NCBI GenBank assembly: GCA_036504875.1
Contig: DASXUK010000040.1
Span: 1-64,000, forward strand
Reading direction: 5' to 3'
Source: JACPFJ01 sp036504875
Lineage (GTDB): Bacteria > Desulfobacterota > Desulfuromonadia > Geobacterales > Pseudopelobacteraceae
Length of the DNA: 64,000 nucleotides
The notes under the pieces were generated by a model, which made no database searches, was not told where the DNA came from, and was given only the letters and a program-made list of their open reading frames with translations. Position numbers and translations under genes: made by a program. Positions 1 through 8,799 of the stretch are shown in pieces; the stretch's first letter is position 1; each line of letters opens with the position of its first letter.

Positions 1-25
1 AAATATAGCATGTTACATGTGGTTT

Positions 26-59
26 GGTGGAGGTATTTCGACTCCCACCACCTCCACCA
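26..59 (+). other. tmRNA 3'-end-like fragment, possible attachment-site remnant
   Basis: Positions 37-59 look like the last 23 bases of a tmRNA: a T-loop TTCGACT, a CCCAC T-stem half, an acceptor half and a terminal CCA. The matching 5' half of the T-stem (GTGGG) is not present just upstream, so this is not an intact gene end. The bases also form a perfect 9-bp inverted repeat, 26-34 with 50-58. A 3' fragment of a tRNA or tmRNA gene standing alone is what an integrated element leaves at its far end. The alternative is a chance hairpin. The window starts too close to say more. Confidence 0.35.
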
Positions 60-196
60 TTAAGATCTGGCAGATATGAACTCCTGACGGGGACTGTTGC
101 TCGGTGAACCCGAGAGAGATCGTTGGAAGCGTGTGTGCCAAGGTAAGTTCCTTTCTAAATTGCCTCGACGAAGTCCCCCATTTGGGGGACTATTTC

Positions 197-2536
197 TCAG
201 ATGTTTCTGGCACCGCTCAACGTAAAGTAGAAACAGGCCCCCTTGCCAAGCTCCCCTTCGGCCCAGACCCGCCCGCCGTGACACCTGACAATCCGTTCCA
301 CTGTGGCCAAACCGATGCCGAAGCCTCTGAATTCTTCGGCGCCGGGAAGGCGCTGAAATGGGACAAAAAGCTTGCCTGCGTCCGCCATGTTAAAACCGGT
401 CCCGTTGTCTCGAACTGAATAAACCGGTTTTTCGTTAATATCCGTCGTGCCGAACTCGATGATCCCTTCCTCCAGCGTGCCGGTGTATTTCCAGGCGTTG
501 CCGATGAGGTTGTCCAGGACCACCCGGAGCAAACCCGCATCCCCGTCGGCACTGACCCCATCGGCGATCAGGAACGTGACCCGGCGCTCCGGCTCGGCCA
601 ACTGCAGCTCTGCGGCCACTTCATGGGCCATGGCGGAGAGATCAACCCTTTCCCGGCTCGGTTCGATATGGGCCAGGTGGGAGAAGTTGAGCAGAACTTC
701 GATGAGCCGGTTCATGCGCCAGGTGCCGTCGTAGGCTTCTTGGACGTAGCCCTTGCACTCCTCATCGAGCTTGTCGCTGCAAAGCTCCAATAGCGCCTGA
801 CAATAGCCGTTGACCACGGTCAGCGGCTTACGCAGGTCGTGAGCAACTGTGTGAGTGAACGAATCCAGCTCCCGGTTGGCAGCCTCCAGCTCGGCGGCCC
901 GCGCCGCCAGGGTCACGTTCAGCCGCTCGATCTCCTCCTCCATCCGTTTGCGCTCGGTGATGTCTTTTATTATGCTGAGCATGTACGGTTCGCCGTTAAA
1001 TTTTATACGTTCTGCAGAGAAGAGGCCGGTAAAGGTTAGACCGTTCTTGCCCCTTAAGTTGGTTTCAAGGTCGCGGACCATGCCTTCCTCTTCCAGAGCC
1101 TGGATCACCCGGTCACGTGCCGACTTGCTTTCCCAGATGCCGAGTTCCAGCATGGTCCGGCCGATCATCTCCTCGCGTCGGTAACCCAATGTCCGCAAAC
1201 CGGTTTCATTGATATCGATGCATCTCCCTTCCGCCAGGGTCGTAATGCCGATGATAACGGGAACGGCATGAAATATCTTGGATAACTGCAGTTCCGATTT
1301 GCGGAGCGCTTCTTCCGCCTGCTTACGCTCGGTGATATCGAAGCATGAACCGATGTAACCAGCAAAATCGCCATTCGGCGCAAAACGCGGGACACCGGTA
1401 TCAAAAATCCAGCGGTACTCGCCATCAGCACGTCGCAGACGGTATTCCATCTGGAAATTGCTCCGAGCGTTGAAGGCGGACAGGTAGGTATCTAGGCCAC
1501 GCGGCAGGTCGTCGGGATACACTCCCTCAGTCCAGCCGTTGCCCTGTTCCTGTTCAAAACTGCGGCCGGTAAATTCCAGCCAGGTTTTGTTGAAGAATGT
1601 GCAGAGGGAGTTGGTATCCGACATCCAGATAAGGACGGGCGCAGTATCGGCCATGTTGCGGAACAGCGTCTCGCTGTCCCGCAACGCTTCCTCCGCTTTT
1701 TTGCGCTCGGTGATGTCGTGCGTCACTATTGAGAACCCCCGCAGGTTCCCGCTTTCATCGTATAGTGCGGTAATGATCACATCGGCCCAGAACCGGCTCC
1801 CGTCCTTGCGGATCCGCCAACCCTCGTATGCAACCCGCCCCTGTTTTTGCGCCATTTTGAGTTGTTCTTCGGGCTTGCCGACATTTCGATCTTCTTCGGG
1901 ATAAAAACAGGAGAAATGTTTGCCGATGATCTCTTCAGCCCGATAACCGTTCAAACGGCCTGCCCCCGAATTCCAATTCAGGATATTGCCCTGTGTATTG
2001 AACATGAAAATCGAGTAATCCTTCACGTATTCAACCTGTATATGAAACAGTTCCTCGCTTTCCTGAAGACTCGTCTCGAACTGCTTGCGCAGCGTCATGT
2101 CGCTAACCAGAGCCATAACCAGAACGCCATCTTTAGTTTCGATCAAGCCCAGGCTGATTTCTACGGGGAACTCGCTTCCGTCCCGACGACGTCCTGTCAG
2201 GTTAAGCAGCAGACCCATCGGCCTGGTCTCGGATTCGGCGAAGAAGTGCACCTGCTGCTCTTCATGGATCTTGCGGAAGCGTTCGGGCACGAGAACGGCA
2301 TGGGACTGGCCGATGAGCTCGTGCTCTGAATAACCAAACATCTGCTCGGCCCGGCTATTGACAAACAGAATGGTCCCGGAACTGTCAATGATGACGACCC
2401 CTTCGGCGAGCGCCTCCAGCAAGGTGTATACCGTAATCTCTCCCAGGCATATTCCGGAGGCAAGAGCGACCTGCCGCTGAATTCTTGATTCTTGTTCCTG
2501 GCTTGCCTTTTCCTGATCAAGATCGGATATTGACAT
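197..2536 (-). CDS. Cytoplasmic multi-PAS sensor histidine kinase
   Basis: A 779-residue sensor kinase with four PAS/PAC modules (about 37-158, 162-283, 290-410, 414-535), a short coiled coil, a HisKA domain with phospho-accepting His566 in AHDLRKPL, and a HATPase domain (N-box around N676-N680, DNGTGF from D710, GFGIGLA from 738). No membrane segment is visible, so it should sense a cytoplasmic signal. I chose the ATG at 2536; a GTG at 2695 would add 53 residues of low-complexity, non-domain sequence. No response regulator is adjacent. It is a close paralogue of the next gene upstream on the same strand, with the same length and a closely similar C-terminal half. The ligand is unknown. Confidence 0.9.
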   Translation of the reverse strand: MSISDLDQEKASQEQESRIQRQVALASGICLGEITVYTLLEALAEGVVIIDSSGTILFVNSRAEQMFGYSEHELIGQSHAVLVPERFRKIHEEQQVHFFAESETRPMGLLLNLTGRRRDGSEFPVEISLGLIETKDGVLVMALVSDMTLRKQFETSLQESEELFHIQVEYVKDYSIFMFNTQGNILNWNSGAGRLNGYRAEEIIGKHFSCFYPEEDRNVGKPEEQLKMAQKQGRVAYEGWRIRKDGSRFWADVIITALYDESGNLRGFSIVTHDITERKKAEEALRDSETLFRNMADTAPVLIWMSDTNSLCTFFNKTWLEFTGRSFEQEQGNGWTEGVYPDDLPRGLDTYLSAFNARSNFQMEYRLRRADGEYRWIFDTGVPRFAPNGDFAGYIGSCFDITERKQAEEALRKSELQLSKIFHAVPVIIGITTLAEGRCIDINETGLRTLGYRREEMIGRTMLELGIWESKSARDRVIQALEEEGMVRDLETNLRGKNGLTFTGLFSAERIKFNGEPYMLSIIKDITERKRMEEEIERLNVTLAARAAELEAANRELDSFTHTVAHDLRKPLTVVNGYCQALLELCSDKLDEECKGYVQEAYDGTWRMNRLIEVLLNFSHLAHIEPSRERVDLSAMAHEVAAELQLAEPERRVTFLIADGVSADGDAGLLRVVLDNLIGNAWKYTGTLEEGIIEFGTTDINEKPVYSVRDNGTGFNMADAGKLFVPFQRLPGAEEFRGFGIGLATVERIVRCHGGRVWAEGELGKGACFYFTLSGARNI

Positions 2537-2843
2537 GGGTTTCCACTGCTCTGTTTGTGTAGTTGCATTACCCTTGGGAGAGAAGCGTAATGGTGAACGC
2601 TGTCTCTGGCTCGGGGTGAAGCTTGTTTTCGGAGCGATAAGCTTTGTGTGCCAGTATCGGACCTGACAGCCCAAAATATAAAAAAATAGTACCACTTAGG
2701 AGGGGAGGGGCAAGTGCAGGACCTGGCCGTCATGCTTTTCTAATCAGAATTAGTTGGTGGAAAAGCATTTATCACAGACTAGTTTGAAATCAGAACAGGC
2801 GGATTTGAAAGAATGAGTGGCGGGTTTCAAGTAAGATACTGGT
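2537..2843. other. Intergenic region between paralogous kinases, with inverted repeat
   Basis: 307 bases with no convincing gene. It holds a perfect 9-bp inverted repeat, ATGCTTTTC at 2732-2740 and GAAAAGCAT at 2760-2768, enclosing a second 5-bp stem (2740-2744 with 2749-2753). The hairpin lies downstream of the kinase at 2844-5183 and upstream of the kinase at 197-2536. It could be a processing or attenuation structure; no T-run marks it as a standard terminator. Confidence 0.4.
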
Positions 2844-5183
2844 CTATTGTTTCAAGGTGAAATAAAAGGTAGCTCCCTTGCCCGGTTCGCCATCGGCACA
2901 AACATCGCCACCGTGGCGATGAATGATTCTTTCAACAGTGGCCAGACCTATGCCGTGTCCCTTATAATCCTCGGTTCCAGGCAACCTCTGGAAGGGAGCA
3001 AACAGTTTTGCTGCATCAGCCATATCAAAGCCAGGGCCGTTGTCTCTGACGAAGTAGGTCGGCTGTCCTGCAATCTCCGTTTCTCCAAATTCAACGACTG
3101 CCTTGTCTTGCTTGCCAGTGTATTTCCAGGCATTCCCCATTAGATTTGCAAGAACCATGCGAAGCAGGCTCGCATCTCCATTAGCTTTTATTCCTTTGCC
3201 GATTATAAAGGTTACATCACGTTTGGAGTTGGATTGTGACAACTCATCAGCCACTTCCTTTGCCAGACTGGAAAGGTCAACCGTTCCTCGTTGCAATTCT
3301 ACGTTGGTAAGGCTGGCAAAGTTCAACAAGGCATTTATCAAGTCGTTCATCTTTAGTATGCCGTTGTATATCCCATGCAGATATCCCCTGCACAGCTCAT
3401 CTAATTTGTCGCCGCAGAATTCCTCGATTACCTGTGCCGATATTATCATTGAATTCAACGGATTACGGAGATCATGGGATACAGTGTAGTTGAATGCCTC
3501 CAGCTCTCTATTTGCCGCTTCCAGTTCGGAAGCATGGTGGGCCAAATTGGTATTCAATCTCTTGACCTCTTCTTCCATCTGCTTGCGCTCGGTGATATCT
3601 TTCACCATAGCCAACACGTATTTTTCGCTTTCCACCTCGATCTGTTCCGCAGAAAGAAGTCCATTAAATATCTCTCCCGATCTTCGCCTGAATCTGATCT
3701 CCCAATCCCGGACAGCTCCCTGTTCAAGCAGTGTCCGGATCACAATTTCGTGATCACCTGGGTTAGTCCAGATACCTAATCCCAATGTAGTGTGGCCGAT
3801 CACCTCTTCACGTTGAAACCCTTCGGCCTTCAAAAAGGCTTCATTTACCTCGATAATCCTTCCGTCAGGCATAATCGAGATGACCAGCAAGGCGGGCACC
3901 ATTTTGAAAATTGTGGCAAATTTAGATTCGGATTGCCGCAATGCCTCCTCATCCCTTTTTCGCTCGGTGGTATCAAGGTGCATAATCACTGCGCCTTGAA
4001 AGTCATGACTCGGGCGAAATACTTTCATGAGAAACCATCTTTGTTGGGTAGGCGAATGACAGGGATATTCCAGTGTAAATTCAAAAATACGCCCCTCGAT
4101 AACGGCCTCAATACCCTCCAGTGCCTGACGCGCCAGTGGGTCTTTCATGTCGGCAGCTTTGCGGCATGTGGCTATGTAATCCACTCCTTCGCTAACAGTA
4201 GTGGCTGAAATATTATTTTCTTCTGCAAAGCGCCGCCAGGATTGGTTTACGGCGATGACGACCCCATGCTTATCAATGACAGCAATATGTGCCAACAGAG
4301 AGTCGAGAATCGCCTGTTTGAAAACCTCACTCTCCCTTAGCGCCTGTTCAGCTTGTTTTGAGGCGGTGATATCCCTGGCTATGGAAGATGCGCTCACAAC
4401 TTGTCCTTCAGCCCCCAAGATGGGAGATATGCTCAGAGACACATGGATTATTCGATTATCCTTGGTAAGGCGCGTGGTTTCATAATGATTGATGCGCTCC
4501 CCTTGGCTGAGTTTTTCCAGAATTTGCCTCATCTCATCTAAATGGCCGGCCGGTGCCAGAATAAAAATTTTCTCGCCCATAACTTCATCGGCAGAATAAC
4601 CGTAGATGCTCTCCGCCCCCTTGTTCCAGGAGCTAATTGCTCCATCCAGCGTCCAGCCGATAATTGCATCGTCAGAAGATTCCACTATGGCTGCCAAACT
4701 AGCGTGTTCCTCCTCGGCCTGTATTCGTTCGGTCATGTCATTGACGATGCTAAGCAGGCAGTCTTCTCCGCAGATTTCAACTATGGTTCCCGAATACGTG
4801 CCCTGGAAGATTTGGCCCTCTTTATCACGGAACACAATCTCACGATCGCGGATGGCACCATTTGCACGGATGATGTCAATTACATGCTCCCGGTCAGCTG
4901 GGTTAACCCACATGGCGAGTTGAGCCGAAGATCGATCGATAAGCTCTTTTTTTGAGTACTTAAATCTCTTCAAAAAGGCTTCATTGACCTCAAGCAAGGT
5001 TCCTTTTGCAAGGCTGCTGACAACTAAGGGCAGTGGCGCATAATTGAACAGCTTTTCAAATCTCTCCTGCGATTCCCTGACAGCCTGTTCCAGCTCCCCT
5101 AGCTTGGTCAGTCTTGCCTCGTATGTTTTTATCGTTTCAGAGGCCTGCTTAAGTTTTTTCTCAAGGCCTGTGTTTATTAACAT
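2844..5183 (-). CDS. Cytoplasmic multi-PAS sensor histidine kinase (paralogue)
   Basis: A 779-residue sensor kinase. An N-terminal coiled coil (about 5-45) is followed by four PAS/PAC modules (about 42-155, 160-280, 285-408, 418-535), HisKA with His570 in SHDLRNPL, and a HATPase domain ending in GHGIGLATVE and a GKGATFYFTL tail. It lacks membrane spans. A good ribosome site (AAGAGG) sits 7 bases before the ATG. The HisKA-HATPase half is closely similar to the kinase at 197-2536, while PAS2 and PAS3 differ more. This points to a tandem duplication followed by divergence of the sensory part. No cognate regulator is adjacent, so the partner is unknown. Confidence 0.9.
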   Translation of the reverse strand: MLINTGLEKKLKQASETIKTYEARLTKLGELEQAVRESQERFEKLFNYAPLPLVVSSLAKGTLLEVNEAFLKRFKYSKKELIDRSSAQLAMWVNPADREHVIDIIRANGAIRDREIVFRDKEGQIFQGTYSGTIVEICGEDCLLSIVNDMTERIQAEEEHASLAAIVESSDDAIIGWTLDGAISSWNKGAESIYGYSADEVMGEKIFILAPAGHLDEMRQILEKLSQGERINHYETTRLTKDNRIIHVSLSISPILGAEGQVVSASSIARDITASKQAEQALRESEVFKQAILDSLLAHIAVIDKHGVVIAVNQSWRRFAEENNISATTVSEGVDYIATCRKAADMKDPLARQALEGIEAVIEGRIFEFTLEYPCHSPTQQRWFLMKVFRPSHDFQGAVIMHLDTTERKRDEEALRQSESKFATIFKMVPALLVISIMPDGRIIEVNEAFLKAEGFQREEVIGHTTLGLGIWTNPGDHEIVIRTLLEQGAVRDWEIRFRRRSGEIFNGLLSAEQIEVESEKYVLAMVKDITERKQMEEEVKRLNTNLAHHASELEAANRELEAFNYTVSHDLRNPLNSMIISAQVIEEFCGDKLDELCRGYLHGIYNGILKMNDLINALLNFASLTNVELQRGTVDLSSLAKEVADELSQSNSKRDVTFIIGKGIKANGDASLLRMVLANLMGNAWKYTGKQDKAVVEFGETEIAGQPTYFVRDNGPGFDMADAAKLFAPFQRLPGTEDYKGHGIGLATVERIIHRHGGDVCADGEPGKGATFYFTLKQ

Positions 5184-5555
5184 GTTTATTCCTCTTTCAA
5201 TGGGCTGCGATGCGGTCGGCTTGACCTTGCCAGATCGAATAAAACAAATTTTACCGTTTTATAGAGGGGTTACAATCATAAGAACAAAAATTGAGGGTGG
5301 AGGCAGGAAGGCAGATGGCTTGAGCGTTTTCGGCAGCCGCTGGCAATTCCAGGCGATATCCGAGCCGGTGGTAGCCATCTCCACCGGCAGCGGTCATTGA
5401 AGGGGTCTGTTCCAGATGGCAGCGCTTGTTAAGGCCTATCTAATTTAATACCAGTATTAGAAATTTAAAAATTTTTTACAGATCGCCCGGGCTTGACTGT
5501 CGGCCAACAAATCTGTTAATTTCATCATTTAAATTTAGCAAAGAGGATCAGTGAT
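5184..5555. promoter_or_regulatory. Divergent intergenic region with kor promoter and operator-like palindrome
   Basis: 372 bases between the divergent kinase and kor genes. A sigma-70-like promoter for kor is visible: TTGACT at 5493-5498, a 17-base spacer, TTAATT at 5516-5521. Upstream of it, 5446-5459 is a perfect palindrome TAATAC-CA-GTATTA, placed where an operator could lie. The ribosome site AGAGGA is just before the ferredoxin ATG at 5556. An open reading frame across 5044-5400 overlaps the kinase start in antisense and looks spurious. Confidence 0.5.
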
Positions 5556-5765
5556 ATGCCTTTTATTAACATTGATGAGGCGCGTTGCAAAGGGTGCGGG
5601 CTGTGTACCATTGCCTGTTCCAGGAAGTTTGTAACGCTTAGCGAAACTCCCAACAGCATGGGTTATACCGTGGCTGTTTTCTCGGAGCCCGAAAAATGCA
5701 CCGGTTGCGCATTATGTGCCGAGATGTGCCCGGATGTGGCCATCACCGTCTTCAAGGATCGATAG
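5556..5765 (+). CDS. korD: 2-oxoglutarate:ferredoxin oxidoreductase, delta (ferredoxin) subunit
   Basis: A 69-residue bacterial-type ferredoxin with two 4Cys clusters, CKGCGLCTIAC near residue 12 and CTGCALCAEMC near residue 48, each expected to bind a [4Fe-4S] cluster. It should carry electrons between the thiamine-PP catalytic subunits and the ferredoxin pool. It is the first gene of the order D-A-B-C, and the alpha subunit starts 19 bases after its stop. In Geobacter-type anaerobes this enzyme makes succinyl-CoA from 2-oxoglutarate in the TCA cycle, replacing the NAD-linked dehydrogenase. Confidence 0.9.
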   Translation: MPFINIDEARCKGCGLCTIACSRKFVTLSETPNSMGYTVAVFSEPEKCTGCALCAEMCPDVAITVFKDR

Positions 5766-5784
5766 TTTATTCACGGAGGTTTTC

Positions 5785-6843
5785 TTGTCCGAAAAAATAT
5801 TTGTCAAAGGTAATGAAGCCGTAGCCATGGCCGCCATCGAGGCCGGTGTAGCCTGCTACTTCGGCTATCCGATTACCCCCCAGAGCGATATCCCTGAATA
5901 CCTTTCGCGGGAGCTGCCCAAGAAGGGCGGAACCTTCATCCAGGTCGAGAGCGAAATAGGCGCTATCAACATGGTTTTGGGTGCATCAGCCGCCGGTGTA
6001 CGGGCCATGACATCCTCTTCCGGCCCCGGCATTTCCCTGAAACAGGAAGGTATTTCGTACATGGCCGGATCGGAACTACCCGGTGTCATAGTCGACATCA
6101 TGCGTCAGGGCCCTGGTTTGGGCGGAATAGACGCTTCCCAGGCCGACTATTTTCAGGCCACGCGCGGAGGAGGTCACGGTGGTTACCGAATCATTGTTCT
6201 GGCCCCCAATTCCGTACAGGAAATGTACGATCTGACCATGCTGGCTTTTGATCTGTCCGACATCTACCGCATCCCGGCCATGGTTCTGGCCGATTCCGTG
6301 ATCGGACAGATGAAGGAATCGATCATTGCCAATCCCCGGCCTCAAACAATACTTCCCGAAAAAAAATGGGCTGTGCGAGGGAGGGGGGAAGGAGAGTCAC
6401 AGAATGTAGTCAAATCCCTGAAGCTGGGCGATGGCGAGATGGAGGCTTTTCATTGGGCTATGCATGCTCGCTACCAGGAACTGGGCGAAAAAGAAAGCCG
6501 CTGGGAGGAGTACCAGACCGGTGATGCCGAATTGATCGTGACCGCCTTTGGATCAACGGCGCGAATAGCCCGTACCGCAGTGGAAACAGCCCGTAGCGCG
6601 GGGCTTAAGGTTGGTCTGCTGCGCCCGATTACACTGCTCCCATTCCCAAAGCAGGCTTATGCCGCTCTTTCGCAGAGATGTAAGCGCTTTCTGGATATTG
6701 AACTTTCAACCGGCCAGATGGTGGATGATGTGCGACTATCGATCGCCAGAGATGCCGAGGTAGCCTTTTATGGCCGCCCACCCGGGGCCGGATCGCTGCC
6801 CACGCCGGAAGAGCTTTTTGAGCAAATCAGGAAAAATTACTGA
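5785..6843 (+). CDS. korA: 2-oxoacid:ferredoxin oxidoreductase, alpha subunit
   Basis: A 352-residue alpha subunit of the OFOR family (pyrimidine-binding thiamine-PP domain, then domain II). It opens with KIFVKGNEAVAMAAIEAG and contains GYPITPQSDIPEYL, the usual motif near the active site. I chose the TTG at 5785 because a strong GGAGG lies at 5775-5779; an earlier in-frame ATG at 5716 would read through the ferredoxin gene in another frame. Substrate assignment to 2-oxoglutarate rests on the D-A-B-C layout and the Geobacter-like setting. A 2-oxoisovalerate or other 2-oxoacid enzyme cannot be excluded from sequence alone. Confidence 0.9.
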   Translation: MSEKIFVKGNEAVAMAAIEAGVACYFGYPITPQSDIPEYLSRELPKKGGTFIQVESEIGAINMVLGASAAGVRAMTSSSGPGISLKQEGISYMAGSELPGVIVDIMRQGPGLGGIDASQADYFQATRGGGHGGYRIIVLAPNSVQEMYDLTMLAFDLSDIYRIPAMVLADSVIGQMKESIIANPRPQTILPEKKWAVRGRGEGESQNVVKSLKLGDGEMEAFHWAMHARYQELGEKESRWEEYQTGDAELIVTAFGSTARIARTAVETARSAGLKVGLLRPITLLPFPKQAYAALSQRCKRFLDIELSTGQMVDDVRLSIARDAEVAFYGRPPGAGSLPTPEELFEQIRKNY

Positions 6844-6913
6844 CCATAGGGCAGGCCTTGGTGCCTGCCCATTCTGATGGCATATGGAGCCGTCCCTACG
6901 GATGAGGAAACAA

Positions 6914-7657
6914 ATGAAACAGGTATTTGACAGACCAGCCAGCCTTAAGGACGTTCAGACCCACTTTTGCCCAGGCTGCCATCATGGCGCCATCCACCGC
7001 CTGGTAGCCTGTGCGCTGGATGAATTCAATATCCGCGACAAAACTATCGGTTGCGCCTCAGTGGGCTGTTCGGTCTTTCTCTACGGCTATTTTGATATCG
7101 ACGTGGTTGAGTCCCCGCATGGCCGTGCTCCGGCGGTTGCCACCGGTGTCAAGCGTGCCCGTCCTGACCGGATGGTTTTTACCTATCAGGGCGACGGTGA
7201 TCTGGCCGCCATTGGAACTTCCGAGATTATTCACGCCGCCAACCGCGGCGAGGATATCACCGTGATCTTCGTCAACAATACCACCTACGGCATGACCGGC
7301 GGCCAGATGGCCCCCACGACCATGCCGGGTCAGAAAACATCCACCTCGCCTTACGGCCGCGATATCAATAACGACGGCGCACCTTTCAAGATGGCTGAAC
7401 TGCTCTCCAATCTGGATGGTGTCGCCTTTTCGGCGCGAGTGGCGTTGAACAGTCCCAAAAATGTCTTACAGGCAAAAAAAATGATCAAAACCGCTTTTCG
7501 CTATCAGGTCGAAGGAAAGGGTTTCTCTTTTATCGAGGCTTTGGCGGCTTGTCCCACCAATTGGGGAATGCAACCCCTGGCGGCCAACGAACGGGTAGGG
7601 GAGGAGATGATCCCCTATTTCCCGTTGGGTGTGTATAAAAACACGGAAAATCTCTGA
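6914..7657 (+). CDS. korB: 2-oxoacid:ferredoxin oxidoreductase, beta subunit
   Basis: A 247-residue thiamine-PP-binding beta subunit. FCPGCHHG near the N-terminus is the family's entry motif, and GDGDLAAIG with the downstream NNTTYGMTGGQ binds the diphosphate and metal. The ATG at 6914 follows GAGGAA by the right distance; an in-frame ATG at 6884 lacks a ribosome site. It lies 70 bases after korA and 13 bases before korC, so all four subunits should be one transcript. Confidence 0.92.
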   Translation: MKQVFDRPASLKDVQTHFCPGCHHGAIHRLVACALDEFNIRDKTIGCASVGCSVFLYGYFDIDVVESPHGRAPAVATGVKRARPDRMVFTYQGDGDLAAIGTSEIIHAANRGEDITVIFVNNTTYGMTGGQMAPTTMPGQKTSTSPYGRDINNDGAPFKMAELLSNLDGVAFSARVALNSPKNVLQAKKMIKTAFRYQVEGKGFSFIEALAACPTNWGMQPLAANERVGEEMIPYFPLGVYKNTENL

Positions 7658-7670
7658 ATTGGAGTCAACG

Positions 7671-8213
7671 ATGCGTCACGATGTTTTTATAGCCGGTTAT
7701 GGAGGTCAGGGCGTGCTTTTGGCGGGCAATCTGCTTTCCTATGCCGCCATTCACGAGGGTAAAAATGTCTCTTTTTTACCCGCTTATGGTGTTGAAAAAC
7801 GCGGCGGTTCGGCCATGTGCACGGTGGTTTTTGCGGATGGTGATACTGGATCACCAGTGGTCGGTTCTCCTTCGGTTTCAGTGATCCTCAACCAGCTTTC
7901 CTTTGACAAATACGCTGCTAATGTCAGGCTGGGCGGCATCTGCATCATCAATTCCTCACTGGTGGTCGACACCGGCGTTGTGCTGGACGGGGTGGATCTG
8001 GTCAAGGTGCCGATGAATCAACTGGCGGTTGACCTGGGGGATCTGCGGATGGTTAATATGGTGGCTTGCGGGGCCTATGGCGCCAGGAGCGGGGCTCTAG
8101 CAATGGAGTCCATGGAAGAAGCGCTCAAAAAGGCTCTGCCTGAGCGGAACCATCACTTGATTCCGGCCAATATCAAGGCAATCTGGGCCGGCGCATCAGT
8201 AGCAAAAGCCTGA
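7671..8213 (+). CDS. korC: 2-oxoacid:ferredoxin oxidoreductase, gamma subunit
   Basis: A 180-residue gamma subunit. It begins with MRHDVFIAGYGGQGVLLAG, the glycine-rich motif of this family, followed by YGVEKRGGSAMC. The ATG at 7671 follows GGAG; an upstream start at 7629 would overlap korB. It completes the korDABC operon. The kor genes are followed directly by the tRNA-Gln promoter, with no clear terminator between. Confidence 0.9.
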   Translation: MRHDVFIAGYGGQGVLLAGNLLSYAAIHEGKNVSFLPAYGVEKRGGSAMCTVVFADGDTGSPVVGSPSVSVILNQLSFDKYAANVRLGGICIINSSLVVDTGVVLDGVDLVKVPMNQLAVDLGDLRMVNMVACGAYGARSGALAMESMEEALKKALPERNHHLIPANIKAIWAGASVAKA

Positions 8214-8220
8214 AAGGTGC

Positions 8221-8249
8221 TTGACCGGAAGCAACTTATCTGATATATA
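8221..8249 (+). promoter_or_regulatory. Sigma-70-like promoter of tRNA-Gln
   Basis: TTGACC at 8221-8226, a 17-base spacer, TATATA at 8244-8249, ending 15 bases before the tRNA 5' end. Confidence 0.65.
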
Positions 8250-8264
8250 AACAATCCCGCTTAT

Positions 8265-8339
8265 TGGGGTATAGCCAAACGGTAAGGCAACGGCCTCTGA
8301 CGCCGTCATCTCTTGGTTCGAATCCAGGTACCCCAGCCA
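8265..8339 (+). tRNA. tRNA-Gln (CTG anticodon)
   Basis: A 75-base tRNA with CCA encoded. The acceptor TGGGGTA pairs with TACCCCA, the anticodon stem is ACGGC/GCCGT with loop CTCTGAC (anticodon CTG), and the T-loop is TTCGAAT. It reads CAG glutamine codons. Confidence 0.95.
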
Positions 8340-8347
8340 ACAATTAC

Positions 8348-8380
8348 AAGGGTTTGCAGACTTTCTGCAAACCCTTTTTT
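8348..8380 (+). terminator. Rho-independent terminator after tRNA-Gln
   Basis: Stem GGGTTTGCAGA (8350-8360) pairs with TCTGCAAACCC (8364-8374) over a 3-base loop, followed by six T. Confidence 0.9.
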
Positions 8381-8799
8381 GTGCAAAATTCGGGAAAACT
8401 CCTAACTTGAATACCACTACAAAATTACCCTCGCCAACCCTTGTTGGCAAAGCAAGCGGCACTTCCCACTTTGTATCCTTGGGTATCAAGGAAATAATTA
8501 TTTTTTAGTTAAAGGTATTGGTGTCGCTGTCGCTAAAGGTGTTGATACAAGTCAATATTGTCGAACCTTTCTTTGCCTATTTAGGAAATTTCCTTTTTTC
8601 TTCCATTTTGCAAACTCTCCATTGCGTAAAAAAAACACTTTTGCTCTCACCATTTGATTCATGATTAGATTATTACACGCGTAATTGTATGATGCAATGC
8701 GGGGTGATCTTGGCGACTTCATTGCGCTCGGTGGAAATAACACCGATGCTGACTGCCGGGCTTTGATGGTGACTCCCTGGATGTGATGGGAGTTGCCGC
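8381..8799. other. Region without a recognisable gene
   Basis: About 420 bases after the tRNA-Gln terminator. The minus-strand frame of the cytochrome remnant continues into it as low-complexity, basic sequence without further CxxCH motifs. I see no promoter or repeat I can support. Confidence 0.4.

Noticed and set aside
5341..5356. Possible sigma-54 promoter TGGCAATTCC...
   Set aside because: The GG-to-GC spacing is 9 bases rather than 10, and no other element supports it.
5044..5400. Plus-strand open frame upstream of kor
   Set aside because: It overlaps the kinase start in antisense, has no ribosome site and no recognisable domain.
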